From JAODBJ01 sp963782465 (GTDB lineage: Bacteria > Actinomycetota > Acidimicrobiia > IMCC26256 > PALSA-610), in NCBI GenBank assembly GCA_963782465.1, contig CAWAJR010000003.1, positions 496,001 through 560,000 of the forward strand: a stretch of DNA of 64,000 bases. The letters run 5' to 3'. The position numbers were made by a program, and so were the translations under genes. A model generated the notes under the pieces. That model had not been told where the DNA came from. It saw only the letters and a list, made by a program, of their open reading frames with translations, and ran no database searches. Positions 34,685 through 42,626 of the stretch are shown one piece after another (position 1 is the stretch's first letter; every line of letters starts with the position of its first letter).

Positions 34685-34698
34685 AGCGCGTTACCGAT
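34685..34698. promoter_or_regulatory. 14-bp site upstream of the secreted-protein gene
   Basis: AGCGCGTTACCGAT is the exact reverse complement of the site at 31920-31933. It lies seven bases after the LuxR stop and about 75 bp upstream of the GTG at 34774. Confidence 0.55.
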
Positions 34699-34773
34699 GT
34701 GCGCATCCGCTTGCGCTCCTTAGCGTCCGCGATCGGCTCGAGGCACGAGCCGATACGGCACAAGGAGTGGCCA

Positions 34774-35964
34774 GTGGCGTTCACACACACGATCCCGACC
34801 GGGCGACGCGACCGCGCACCGGCACATCGCCGCCGCCCGAAGATTGCAGCACCGGTCCTCGCCGCCGCACTCGCCGCGGCCGTCATCGGCTTCACACCCG
34901 GCGTCGGTCACGCCGACCCGGGCGGAACCGTCATGGCGGAGATCAGCGACGCGCACGGCGCGCCGCTCAACGGCATCTGCCTCGACGTCGTCAACCCGGG
35001 CAAGAAGAACTCAGCGAACGACGTCGTCGTCAGCACCGCCGGCAGCGGCGCCGATGGCACCGACGGCGAGATCACCCAGGCGGGCGTCGCCCCGGGGACC
35101 TACATCGGTTACTACTACAACTGCGGCGCCCTCGACGGCCACGTCCCCGTCTACTACGGCGGCACGCTCAACAAGAGCAAGGCGACGCAGTTCACCGTCA
35201 CCGACGGCGGGACGATCGATCTCGGCCACCAGATCGTGGCCGACGCCGGTGCCGTGAGCGGCACGCTGCTCGACAGCAGTCAAGGTGGTGCGCCCGCGGT
35301 GTTCGCGCCGGTGTGGGCGGTCACGGCCAAGGGGAATGACGTCATCGTGCGGGGCTGCACCGACACCAACGGCAACTTCACCCTCTTCAACCTGCCCGGA
35401 GAAGGCGTCAAGCTCGAACTGGCGCCGAAGAAGGGTGAGTGCTTCGGTCAAGCCGGCACCTACGCGCAGCAGTGGTACGGCGGAACGTCGTACTCGACGG
35501 CGACGGTCGTGCCCGTCACCATCGGCGGCGTCACGACCGTCGACACGACGACGCTCGATTTGGTGCAGAAGCCGAACCACACGATCGCTTCGGTCGTCTT
35601 CGGTGGTGGCAGCACGAGCCCGACGATCACCGTCAACGGTTCGGGCTTCGGCAACAAGGCACCGAAACCGAACCCGACCGACCGGCCGTGCAACGAACTC
35701 GACAGCCCGAACACCGGGTACGACTACGGCAACAACGTCGTGCTCTGGGACAACGGCCCGATCGACCAGTTCCAGGCCGGGTACCCGGGCGACTGCATCG
35801 GCATCATCATCCAGTCGTGGTCGTCGACGCAGGTCGTGTTCACGTTCGGGCAGTGGTACGAAGACGTGCAACTCGGCCGGCAACCACTCGACCAGGGTGA
35901 CCCGTTCGTGATCCACGTGAAGGGCGCGGTGATCACCGGCACGGTCATGTACCCCGGCATCTGA
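34774..35964 (+). CDS. Secreted protein with carboxypeptidase-regulatory-like and IPT-like domains
   Basis: 396 residues. A twin-Arg-rich N-region and hydrophobic core (KIAAPVLAAALAAAVIGF) end in GVGHA-DPGG, a signal peptidase I site. About residues 50-180 contain two Cna-B/CarboxypepD_reg-like strands sets (GTVMAEISDAHGAPLNGICL and GAVSGTLLDSSQGGAPAVFA). The C-terminal part includes SPTITVNGSGFGNK, an IPT/TIG-like start. The protein is exported and probably a surface or matrix component; no enzymatic motif is seen. AAGGAG lies seven bases before the GTG. The 14-bp site upstream suggests control by the LuxR protein. Confidence 0.7.
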   Translation: MAFTHTIPTGRRDRAPAHRRRPKIAAPVLAAALAAAVIGFTPGVGHADPGGTVMAEISDAHGAPLNGICLDVVNPGKKNSANDVVVSTAGSGADGTDGEITQAGVAPGTYIGYYYNCGALDGHVPVYYGGTLNKSKATQFTVTDGGTIDLGHQIVADAGAVSGTLLDSSQGGAPAVFAPVWAVTAKGNDVIVRGCTDTNGNFTLFNLPGEGVKLELAPKKGECFGQAGTYAQQWYGGTSYSTATVVPVTIGGVTTVDTTTLDLVQKPNHTIASVVFGGGSTSPTITVNGSGFGNKAPKPNPTDRPCNELDSPNTGYDYGNNVVLWDNGPIDQFQAGYPGDCIGIIIQSWSSTQVVFTFGQWYEDVQLGRQPLDQGDPFVIHVKGAVITGTVMYPGI

Positions 35965-35999
35965 CACCGGCTTCGGGTTGGGTGGGGGAACATCGGGGG

Positions 36000-37019
36000 G
36001 TGCGACGCGGTACCACGCGTCGCGCTCCCCGGCTTAGTGTCACTGCATGCGCCTCCGTGCTCACCGTCGGGTTCGGCGCCGTGCTCGTCGCCGCGTTCCT
36101 GGCGAGCGCGTGCGGTGCGTCGAACTCGTCGAAGGCCGCCCCCGGAACGGCCTCGAGTACCGAAGCCTCCACCACGGCGCCGGCCGCGTGTAACCGTCCG
36201 CACGCCGCCGGCCAGTTCCCCGAGACGTTCACCTTCCAGGGCGTCGCGCGCACCTACCAGCTGTACGTCCCCGCCGCGTACAGCGGCCGCCGCGACGTCC
36301 CCGTCGTGTTCGACTTCCACGGCTTCGGGTCGAACGCCGTGCAGCAGATGGTCTACGGCAACTTCAAGCCGCTCGCCGACCGCGACGACTTCCTCATCGT
36401 CGCGCCCGACGGCCAGGGCACGACCGGCCGCCACTTCAACCTCACCGGCGAGCCCGGCCTCCAGAACGACGTGACGATGGTGCTGTCGCTCCTCGACCAC
36501 ATCGAAGCGACGTTCTGCGTCGATGCCGATCGCGTGTTCGCGACGGGCATGTCGGACGGTGGCGCGATGACATCGGTGTTGGCGTGCGAAGCACCGAACC
36601 GGTTCGCCGCGTTCGGCGCGGTCGCGGTGGTCGTGTACCGCTCGGGTTGCGGGGGCAGCCATCCGGTCGCCCTGATGGCGTTCTCCGGCACCGCCGACCC
36701 GATCGTCCCGTTCAACGGCGGCAAGGTGAACTGTTGCGGCGGGTCGACGGTCGGCTCCGCACCGGGCGCGATGGCGGGGTGGGCCGCGCACGACAAGTGC
36801 GGCACGCACCCGACCGAAGTGCGGCTCGGCACGCAGGTGCGCCGGCGCACCTGGACCGGGTGCGAAGGCTCCGGCAGCGTCGTCTTCTACATCATCGACG
36901 GCGGCGGCCACACCTGGCCCGGTTCGATCCCGATCCCCCGCCTGGGGTTGACGACGAAACAGATCGATGCGAGCGCGACGATCTGGAAGTTCTTCGCCGC
37001 GCACCCGCTCACGAACTGA
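36000..37019 (+). CDS. Polyhydroxybutyrate depolymerase/feruloyl esterase-like lipoprotein (LpqC-like)
   Basis: 339 residues. The signal segment SVLTVGFGAVLVAAFLASAC ends in lipobox LASAC (Cys near residue 38). The mature part has the family start RTYQLYVPAAY, oxyanion strand VVFDFHGFGSN, nucleophile Ser in FATGMSDGGAM, Asp in FSGTADPIVPF and His in IDGGGHTWPGS. Such lipoproteins hydrolyse extracellular polyesters or feruloyl esters. GTG 36000 is preferred; GTG 35982 is possible. It follows the secreted-protein gene after 35 bp and could be in the same transcript. Confidence 0.85.
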   Translation: MRRGTTRRAPRLSVTACASVLTVGFGAVLVAAFLASACGASNSSKAAPGTASSTEASTTAPAACNRPHAAGQFPETFTFQGVARTYQLYVPAAYSGRRDVPVVFDFHGFGSNAVQQMVYGNFKPLADRDDFLIVAPDGQGTTGRHFNLTGEPGLQNDVTMVLSLLDHIEATFCVDADRVFATGMSDGGAMTSVLACEAPNRFAAFGAVAVVVYRSGCGGSHPVALMAFSGTADPIVPFNGGKVNCCGGSTVGSAPGAMAGWAAHDKCGTHPTEVRLGTQVRRRTWTGCEGSGSVVFYIIDGGGHTWPGSIPIPRLGLTTKQIDASATIWKFFAAHPLTN

Positions 37020-37038
37020 TCGGGGTGCGGCCCGACCG

Positions 37039-37618
37039 TCAGCGGAACGCACCCCAGGCCGCCACCGCGGCCAGGACGAAGAGCACCGCCGCGGTCACTC
37101 TCCGGACGATCGCGATGGGCACGTAACGCAGCAATCCCTGGCCGCCGGCGACCGCGATGGCGGCCACCGCCCATCAGCGCGAGCACCGCACCGACGGCAA
37201 CGCTGACCGGCGACCGGTAGTGCGCCGCGAGGTTCGCGGTGAGCACCTGGGTCAGGTCGCCCCACTCCGCGATGAAGATGACGCCGAACGCGGTCGAGAA
37301 CACCTGCCGGTGCGACGCGACCTCGCGCGCCACGAGTTCGCTTTCGTCGGGGGTGCCTTCGAGCAGCGCCCACACGCCGCCGGCCGCGAACAGCACCGCG
37401 ACCAGCGCGTCGAGCGCGCGGTGGGGCACGACATGAAAGAGGCCCACACCGATCGTCGTCGCGATGACGACGTGCACGGCGAACGCCGACGCGGCGCCGG
37501 CCCATACCGCCCGGGCGTGCCCCCGAGATGCCAGCAGCAGCGACGCGAACATCGTCTTGTCGGGGAGTTCCCCGATGAAGATCACCGGGAAGACGGCGGC
37601 AGCGATGGCAAGGTTCAA
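37039..37618 (-). CDS. GDT1/TMEM165 (UPF0016) family cation transporter, frameshifted
   Basis: About 193 residues after repair. The two hallmark repeats are present: GELPDKTMFASLLLASRGHA near residue 17 and AEWGDLTQVLTANLAAHY in the second half, with six or so helices. Family members export Mn(II) or exchange Ca(II). Near 37172 an extra A breaks the frame within VAVGAVLAL; reading across gives WAVAAIAVAGGQGLLRYVPI and a clean stop at 37039. The start appears to be TTG at 37618. It is divergent from the peroxiredoxin, and a perfect hairpin lies between them. Confidence 0.75.
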
Positions 37619-37651
37619 GGTACGGCGACGGCTCCTTCGTCGCGCACGCTA

Positions 37652-37674
37652 CCGGGCGCCCCGAGGGCGCCCGG
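37652..37674. repeat. Perfect 10-bp-stem hairpin between divergent genes
   Basis: CCGGGCGCCC (37652-37661) and GGGCGCCCGG (37665-37674) around loop CGA. It lies 33 bp upstream of the GDT1-like start and 19 bp upstream of the peroxiredoxin start, so it is an operator or leader hairpin rather than a terminator. Confidence 0.6.
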
Positions 37675-37693
37675 CCGAGATAGCGTCCGACCC

Positions 37694-38155
37694 ATGAAAA
37701 CTGGAGATACGGCTCCCGAGTTCGAACTGGCCGACGAAACCGGCACCCCGAGAAAGCTCACCGACTTTCTCGCGAACGGTCCCGTCGTCCTGTTCTTCTA
37801 CCCCGCGGCGATGACGACCGGCTGCACCCGCGAGAGCTGTCATTTCCGCGATCTGAAGGCCGAATTCGAGGCGGTGGGCGCGCAACGCGTCGGCATCAGT
37901 GCCGACACCGTCGAGAAACAGCAACAGTTCTCGACCAAGCACAGCTTCGACTTCCCGCTGCTGTCCGACCGCGATCGCACGGTGGCCGACGCATTCGGCG
38001 TGAAGCGCAAGGTGGGGTTCCTCCCGAACAAGCGCAGCACGTTCGTCATCGGCGCGGACCGCAAGGTCCTCGCGGTGATCAGCAGCGAGGTGAACATGAA
38101 CACGCACGCCGACAAGGCGCTCGAGGTGCTCAAGGAACGCGCCGCGGCGAGCTGA
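37694..38155 (+). CDS. bcp: Peroxiredoxin, BCP type
   Basis: 153 residues. The thioredoxin-fold peroxidatic Cys and resolving Cys five residues later appear in TTGCTRESCHF (near residue 45), as in atypical 2-Cys BCP proteins. VVLFFYPAAM precedes it and KQQQFSTKHSFDFPLLSDRD follows. It reduces hydrogen peroxide and organic hydroperoxides using thioredoxin in the cytoplasm. Position opposite a putative Mn exporter fits a shared oxidative-stress or manganese theme, by inference. Confidence 0.9.
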   Translation: MKTGDTAPEFELADETGTPRKLTDFLANGPVVLFFYPAAMTTGCTRESCHFRDLKAEFEAVGAQRVGISADTVEKQQQFSTKHSFDFPLLSDRDRTVADAFGVKRKVGFLPNKRSTFVIGADRKVLAVISSEVNMNTHADKALEVLKERAAAS

Positions 38156-38175
38156 CCGAACCAGCGAGCGTCTCC

Positions 38176-38787
38176 TCAGAGCACGTTGGCGAGGAACGCC
38201 TCCACCCGGTCGCCGGCGATGCGTGCGTGATAGCCGTCGTCGCGCTTCTCGATCGCGAGTGCCGGGCAGAACCAATGGTCGGCGCCGGAGAAGAAGTGGG
38301 GTGAGCCGCGCACGCCGCGCGCTTTGCCGGCGTCCCAATCGCGACGAACGGCGGCTTCGGCAGCTGCGCGCCCGAGGGGGACGACACCGAACGCGCGACC
38401 AAGGTCGCGCAGGACGCCGTCGTCGTCGATGGGCTGCGCGGTCTCGAACAGGGCGGCACGTACGGCGATGCTCAACGCTTCACCGACATCGACCGATGCC
38501 GCGTACCCGGCCGCGACCAGTCCGAACGCCGGGATCGACGTTGCCGGGAACACCGTCGGGTCGAAGCCACGGAACAGGTCGGGCGAAACGTCGCGCCGCA
38601 GTGCCTCCACTTCGGCCGCGACGTGCGCCGGGTCGATCGGCTTGCCGTTCACCAATTCGAGTGGCCACGCGCGCACCCACAACGCCGTATCGCTCCCCGC
38701 CCGGTCACGCTCGGCGAGCACACGGAGCAGCCCCACGTACGCGAAGGGGCAGGCAACATCGGCGAACACTTCGAGTTCAGGCCTCAC
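38176..38787 (-). CDS. DsbA-family / 2-hydroxychromene-2-carboxylate isomerase-like protein
   Basis: 203 residues with the thioredoxin-fold start LEVFADVACPFAYVGLLRVL and the GVRGSPHFF cis-Pro region. Only one Cys is in the active-site loop (CPFA), so it is not a classical CxxC oxidoreductase and is nearer the GST-kappa/HCCA isomerase or FrnE branch. The start is GTG (VRPELEVFA). It converges with the peroxiredoxin gene 20 bp away and is divergent from the next small gene. Confidence 0.8.
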   Translation of the reverse strand: MRPELEVFADVACPFAYVGLLRVLAERDRAGSDTALWVRAWPLELVNGKPIDPAHVAAEVEALRRDVSPDLFRGFDPTVFPATSIPAFGLVAAGYAASVDVGEALSIAVRAALFETAQPIDDDGVLRDLGRAFGVVPLGRAAAEAAVRRDWDAGKARGVRGSPHFFSGADHWFCPALAIEKRDDGYHARIAGDRVEAFLANVL

Positions 38788-38839
38788 GGCCCCACCGAAC
38801 CACGATGCGCGATGGTGGGCTCGGGGACAACGACCCGTT

Positions 38840-38868
38840 TTGACCGGGCCGGATGGGCCCGATGTAAC
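38840..38868 (+). promoter_or_regulatory. Sigma-70-like promoter candidate
   Basis: TTGACC (-35), a 17-base spacer, then TGTAAC (-10), with the start codon at 38898 thirty bases downstream. Match to consensus is five and four of six; the spacer contains GGGCC-N4-GGGCCC. Confidence 0.4.
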
Positions 38869-38897
38869 CCGCGGCCCCGGTGGGCGGTCCGAGCCAC

Positions 38898-39260
38898 ATG
38901 CACGAACTGATCCCGATCGGTGTCTACGACGACGAAGATGTGGACGCAGTCCTGCACAGCGAGAACCCCGGCGACCTGGGTGACAGCATCTTGCTCTTCC
39001 CCCGCCAGGTGTTCGAGGCGGTGGCGCGTGCGTCGGTCGACGAGGTCGTTTCGCACATGGAGACCGCCGAGGGCGACGTCATCGAAGACGTCGACTTCCG
39101 GCGCGTCGAAATCGACCGTTCATCGACGCACGGTCGCTTCGTGGTGCGCTTCCTCGACGGGCACGACAAGGCCTTGAAGGCCGGTGTCGTGGTGACCGGC
39201 GCCGCGCTCATCGCCGCGTCGCTCGGCGTGCGCTACCGCAGCCAACACCGCAACCGGTAG
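38898..39260 (+). CDS. Small protein with C-terminal membrane segment, unknown
   Basis: 120 residues. An acidic N-terminal part (MHELIPIGVYDDEDVDAVLH, then SVDEVVSHMETAEGDVIEDV) is followed by a mixed alpha/beta region and one hydrophobic stretch, AGVVVTGAALIAASLGV, near residues 95-111, so it is probably a tail-anchored membrane protein. ATG 38898 follows a promoter-like sequence. The 3' end faces repeat copy C. No family recognised. Confidence 0.6.
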   Translation: MHELIPIGVYDDEDVDAVLHSENPGDLGDSILLFPRQVFEAVARASVDEVVSHMETAEGDVIEDVDFRRVEIDRSSTHGRFVVRFLDGHDKALKAGVVVTGAALIAASLGVRYRSQHRNR

Positions 39261-39278
39261 CCCAGCGGCGAAATACGT

Positions 39279-39315
39279 GCGTCGATAGCTATCGCTATTC
39301 GATAGCTATCGACGC
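39279..39315. repeat. Palindromic repeat, family 1, copy C
   Basis: 16-bp arms GCGTCGATAGCTATCG and complement around loop CTATT. It has the same core and orientation as copy B and lies between the stops of two converging genes, 12 bp from the hydrolase stop. Confidence 0.88.
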
Positions 39316-39326
39316 CTGTCGGGGGG

Positions 39327-40550
39327 TCAGGTTCGGTCGAGTTCGAGCATCTTGATGGCGTTGCCGCGCAGCACCTTGTAGGCGATCTTCTCGTCGAAGT
39401 CGGCGAGCATCTTCTCGACGTACTCGAACGAGTTCGGCCACGTCGTGTCGGTGTGCGGGTAGTCGGTCTCGAAACAGATGTTGTCCTCGCCGACCTCCGG
39501 CAACGAATGCAGGCCGTGGTGGTCGGCGGTGAAGCAGCCGAAGATGCGCCCGTAGTAGTAGGTCGACGGCGGGTTCGGGATCCGGTCCTTCGAGTGCTGC
39601 CAGCTGTCGTGCTGCTCCCACACCGTGTCGGCTCGTTCGAGCGCGTACGGGATCCAGCCGATCTGGCCCTCGGAGTAGGCCAGCTTCAGTTTCGGGAACT
39701 GGATCAGCTTGCCCGAGAACAGCCAATCGGCGAGCGACGCCATCGAGTTGTTGAACGCGAGGGTGCCACCGACACCGCCGGGCGCGTCGGGTGAGGCGGC
39801 CGGGTTCGTCGACGACGAACCGATGTGCATGCACAGCGTGACACCGGTGTCGTTGCAGACCTGGAACACCGGGTCCCACGCGCCGCTGTGGATCGTCGGC
39901 AGCTTCAGGTGGTGCGGCAGTTCACTGAAGCAGAATGCCCGCACCCCGCGATCCGCGTTGCGCTGGATCTCGGCGGCCGCGAGCTCGACGTCCCACAGCG
40001 GCATGAGGCAGAGCGGGATGTTGACCCCACCCGACGGTGCGCACCACTCCTCGACCATCCAGTCGTTGTAGGCCTTCACACACGCGAGGCCGAGTTCCTT
40101 GTCTTCGCCCTCGTAGAACGTCTGGCCGCAAAAACGCGGGAAGGTCGGGAACGGGAGCGACCCGTCGACCCAGTTCAGTTCCATGTCCTTGATGCGCGCT
40201 TCACGCTCGTAGCAACCGGGGCGCATGTCGTCGTAGGTGAGCGCTTCCATCACCATCTTGGTGCGGTCGAACTGGCTGACGTCGCCGCCGGGCGTCGCTT
40301 CGAGCGGGATCGCCACGAAGCGCTTGTGCACGTAGATGAGGCGCCCTTCGTAGTACCACGCGTCGCCCCACAACCCTTCCGGGTCCTCGGTGTTGACGTA
40401 CCTCGCGCCGGGCTTGTGCCGGAACGCGCCCCAACGTTTGCGCTCGACGTGCGGGCCCATCTCGCGGTACTTCTGCGGCAACCACGTCTGCCAGACGTGC
40501 GCCGGTTCCACCACGTGATCGTCGACGCTGATGATCTTCGGCACGTCCAT
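39327..40550 (-). CDS. Amidohydrolase-2 family metal-dependent hydrolase
   Basis: 407 residues, paralog of the protein at 15376. It shares ISVDDHVVEPAHVWQTWLP, YDDMRPGCYEREARIKDM, the His in CMHIGSSS and the Asp in CFETDYPHTDTTWPNS. GGGAGG lies six bases before the ATG at 40550, settling the start. Decarboxylation or C-C hydrolysis of a ring-cleavage product is the usual family chemistry. The upstream palindrome TGACGC-CA-GTGTCA matches that ahead of its paralog, so both may be controlled by one TetR regulator. Confidence 0.87.
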   Translation of the reverse strand: MDVPKIISVDDHVVEPAHVWQTWLPQKYREMGPHVERKRWGAFRHKPGARYVNTEDPEGLWGDAWYYEGRLIYVHKRFVAIPLEATPGGDVSQFDRTKMVMEALTYDDMRPGCYEREARIKDMELNWVDGSLPFPTFPRFCGQTFYEGEDKELGLACVKAYNDWMVEEWCAPSGGVNIPLCLMPLWDVELAAAEIQRNADRGVRAFCFSELPHHLKLPTIHSGAWDPVFQVCNDTGVTLCMHIGSSSTNPAASPDAPGGVGGTLAFNNSMASLADWLFSGKLIQFPKLKLAYSEGQIGWIPYALERADTVWEQHDSWQHSKDRIPNPPSTYYYGRIFGCFTADHHGLHSLPEVGEDNICFETDYPHTDTTWPNSFEYVEKMLADFDEKIAYKVLRGNAIKMLELDRT

Positions 40551-40591
40551 GCCATACCTCCCGGGCGACCGCGCCACGCTACCAGCCGACC

Positions 40592-40605
40592 TGACGCCAG
40601 TGTCA
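40592..40605. promoter_or_regulatory. Palindromic operator candidate (TGACGC-N2-GTGTCA)
   Basis: TGACGC-CA-GTGTCA, 41 bp upstream of the hydrolase start at 40550. It differs from the site at 15244-15257 by two bases. Confidence 0.5.
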
Positions 40606-40613
40606 GTTACAGC

Positions 40614-42626
40614 TCACCCGGTCCCGCACGCCTTGGGGTGCTTCTCGGGATGCTTGGCGCACTTGCCCCCATGCGCGATCGGCGTGCTCGCGGGCAGGAG
40701 GCTCGCGTTCCACGCCGCGACCTTGCTGCCGCCCGCGTACCCGGCCGGCCGCACCTGGTACTGCACCACGCTGCCGTCGAGGACCTCGATCACGTTGCGG
40801 GGGTCGACGCCGCCGTCGAAGAAGAAGCGGTTGCCGTTGGCGAACTTCGGGTCGACGAAGTCGACCCAGTCCGGCTTGTGCCGGACCGTTGCCTTCACGT
40901 AGACGGCGGCGCGCGTGTACCCGGTCATCGTGAACGCGGTGAGCGTCGTGGGCCGCTTCGTGCCGTCGGCGTTGTGCCCGGCGATCACGACGTCGTACGG
41001 CGCAATGCCGGCGCCGTCGATGACGACGTTGGTGAAGGACAACCGGCGTTCGGGATAGCGCGCGCTTCGGCTCGAAACGGCCCGCAACGAGATCCCGGCT
41101 TCCGCATTCCCGTAGAGGGTGAGGTTCGTGTACGTGTAGACGTTGCCGTACGCGCCGTGGTCGATCCCCTTCCCGGTGTTGTAGTAGGCGGTGAACCGAT
41201 CGATCACGTGCGGCTGCACGGTGTTCTGCCACACGAAGAGGCCCTGCTCGTGGTTGTTGTGCGCGAGGTTGTTCGCGAAGTACCACTCCCCGTTCGATCC
41301 TTCACCGGTGTTCCAGAAGAAGCCCGACGACTCGGTTGCGGCGTCGAGACCGACGGCGACCGAGTTCGTCATCCGGTTCCCGGTACCGAATCCCATCTTG
41401 AACGCCTGCTCGCGCGCGCCGTGCGAGTGCAGCACGGGCCGTTCGCGCGCGATCAGCATGTGGTCGACGACCGCGTTGTTCGTCGGGACGACGTTGACCT
41501 TGTTGTGCGGGTCCCACCAGAACCCGGCACCGTGGATGTTGTACGCGAGGTCGTCGCGAAAGGTGACGCCGTCGGACGCGTGCGGGACGAAGGCATGGTC
41601 GTGCGTGTCGTGGATCGCGACTCCCTGCACGATCGAACCGGCGCTGTGCGTCGTGTCCTCGTGGAAGTGGAGTGCGTAGCGCCCCGTCGCGTCGGCGGCC
41701 GCCTGCGGCGGTTGCACACCCATGTACTGCTCCTCGACGTACTTGATCGTTTGTGGCTTGGTCGAGTGCAGGAACACGTGGCTGTAACCCTGCTGGGTGC
41801 CCTCGATGCGAATATTCCGGGTCAGGTTGCCAACCTCCGCCGTGTAGCGGTGATCGACCTCCGGGTGCGGGTGGCCGGTCGGCGTGCCGATGGTGATCGT
41901 GTTGCCGTCAACGGCGGTGATCGTCGCTTCGTCGAACCCGCGGAACGCGGCGGTCCCGACCGCCGTGGTAGGCGGTTGGGTGGGCGTCACGAAGATGTGG
42001 TCGCCGACCTTCCACCCCGAGGCGCTGCGCAGCGCCATCTTCGTCGCACCCTTGGCGACGCCGCCGACGGTGTTGGTCCATGAGACCTTCGGCGTCCCGA
42101 TCGCGGTGAGCCGGCCGCCGCCGACGACCCACAGGCCGACGTCGGTCGGCAACACCGAGGTCCCGTGGTCGACGAAGCGCGCTTCGTCGACGCCGACGAA
42201 CTGCAAGGTGTCGACCACCGACGACGAGGCCGGTCGCATCACGAGCGTGCCGTACACGACGACGTTCTTCGACGTCGTGAGCGAACACCCGGCGGTGCGG
42301 TCGAACGCGAGCGAGGCGAAGGCGTCGATGGTCACGCCGGCGGCTTCGCTCGCACCCGAACACGTGACGGCCTTCGTGATCGTCACCCGATCGCGAGCGG
42401 TCGGCACCGTGCCCGTCGACCAGGTGCGCGAGTCGGACCACTTCCCCGCCCGCACCGAGGTGATGGCCCGCGGAGGCCCGGCGACGGTCGTCGTCGTGCC
42501 GGTGGCCACGGTGCTGGACGGCGGAGTGGCGGAATGATGGCTTCCCCCGCTGCACGCCACGGTTCCGGCTGCGCAACCCAGTGCGACGGCAAGAAGGAGA
42601 ACGCGCCGCCTAGCCGTTGTCGACAT
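40614..42626 (-). CDS. G8-domain (CEMIP-like) lipoprotein with parallel beta-helix
   Basis: 670 residues. The signal (VLLLAVALGCAAGTVACSGG) ends in a lipobox Cys near residue 25 and is followed by a Thr/Ser linker. Residues about 53-170 look like a G8 domain: GKWSDSRTWSTGTVPTARDR, VTIDAFASLAFD and NVVVYGTLVMRP. The rest, rich in short Gly/Asn turns and HFHEDTTHSAG, resembles the right-handed beta-helix of CEMIP/TMEM2 proteins, which bind or depolymerise hyaluronan in animals. The bacterial substrate is unknown, probably a surface glycan. The start overlaps the stop region of the glycosyltransferase by 17 bp. Confidence 0.75.
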   Translation of the reverse strand: MSTTARRRVLLLAVALGCAAGTVACSGGSHHSATPPSSTVATGTTTTVAGPPRAITSVRAGKWSDSRTWSTGTVPTARDRVTITKAVTCSGASEAAGVTIDAFASLAFDRTAGCSLTTSKNVVVYGTLVMRPASSSVVDTLQFVGVDEARFVDHGTSVLPTDVGLWVVGGGRLTAIGTPKVSWTNTVGGVAKGATKMALRSASGWKVGDHIFVTPTQPPTTAVGTAAFRGFDEATITAVDGNTITIGTPTGHPHPEVDHRYTAEVGNLTRNIRIEGTQQGYSHVFLHSTKPQTIKYVEEQYMGVQPPQAAADATGRYALHFHEDTTHSAGSIVQGVAIHDTHDHAFVPHASDGVTFRDDLAYNIHGAGFWWDPHNKVNVVPTNNAVVDHMLIARERPVLHSHGAREQAFKMGFGTGNRMTNSVAVGLDAATESSGFFWNTGEGSNGEWYFANNLAHNNHEQGLFVWQNTVQPHVIDRFTAYYNTGKGIDHGAYGNVYTYTNLTLYGNAEAGISLRAVSSRSARYPERRLSFTNVVIDGAGIAPYDVVIAGHNADGTKRPTTLTAFTMTGYTRAAVYVKATVRHKPDWVDFVDPKFANGNRFFFDGGVDPRNVIEVLDGSVVQYQVRPAGYAGGSKVAAWNASLLPASTPIAHGGKCAKHPEKHPKACGTG

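Noticed and set aside
21682..39315. Family-1 repeats as a CRISPR array or transposon ends
   Set aside because: The copies are 3-14 kb apart with no regular spacers, no cas genes and no transposase between them.
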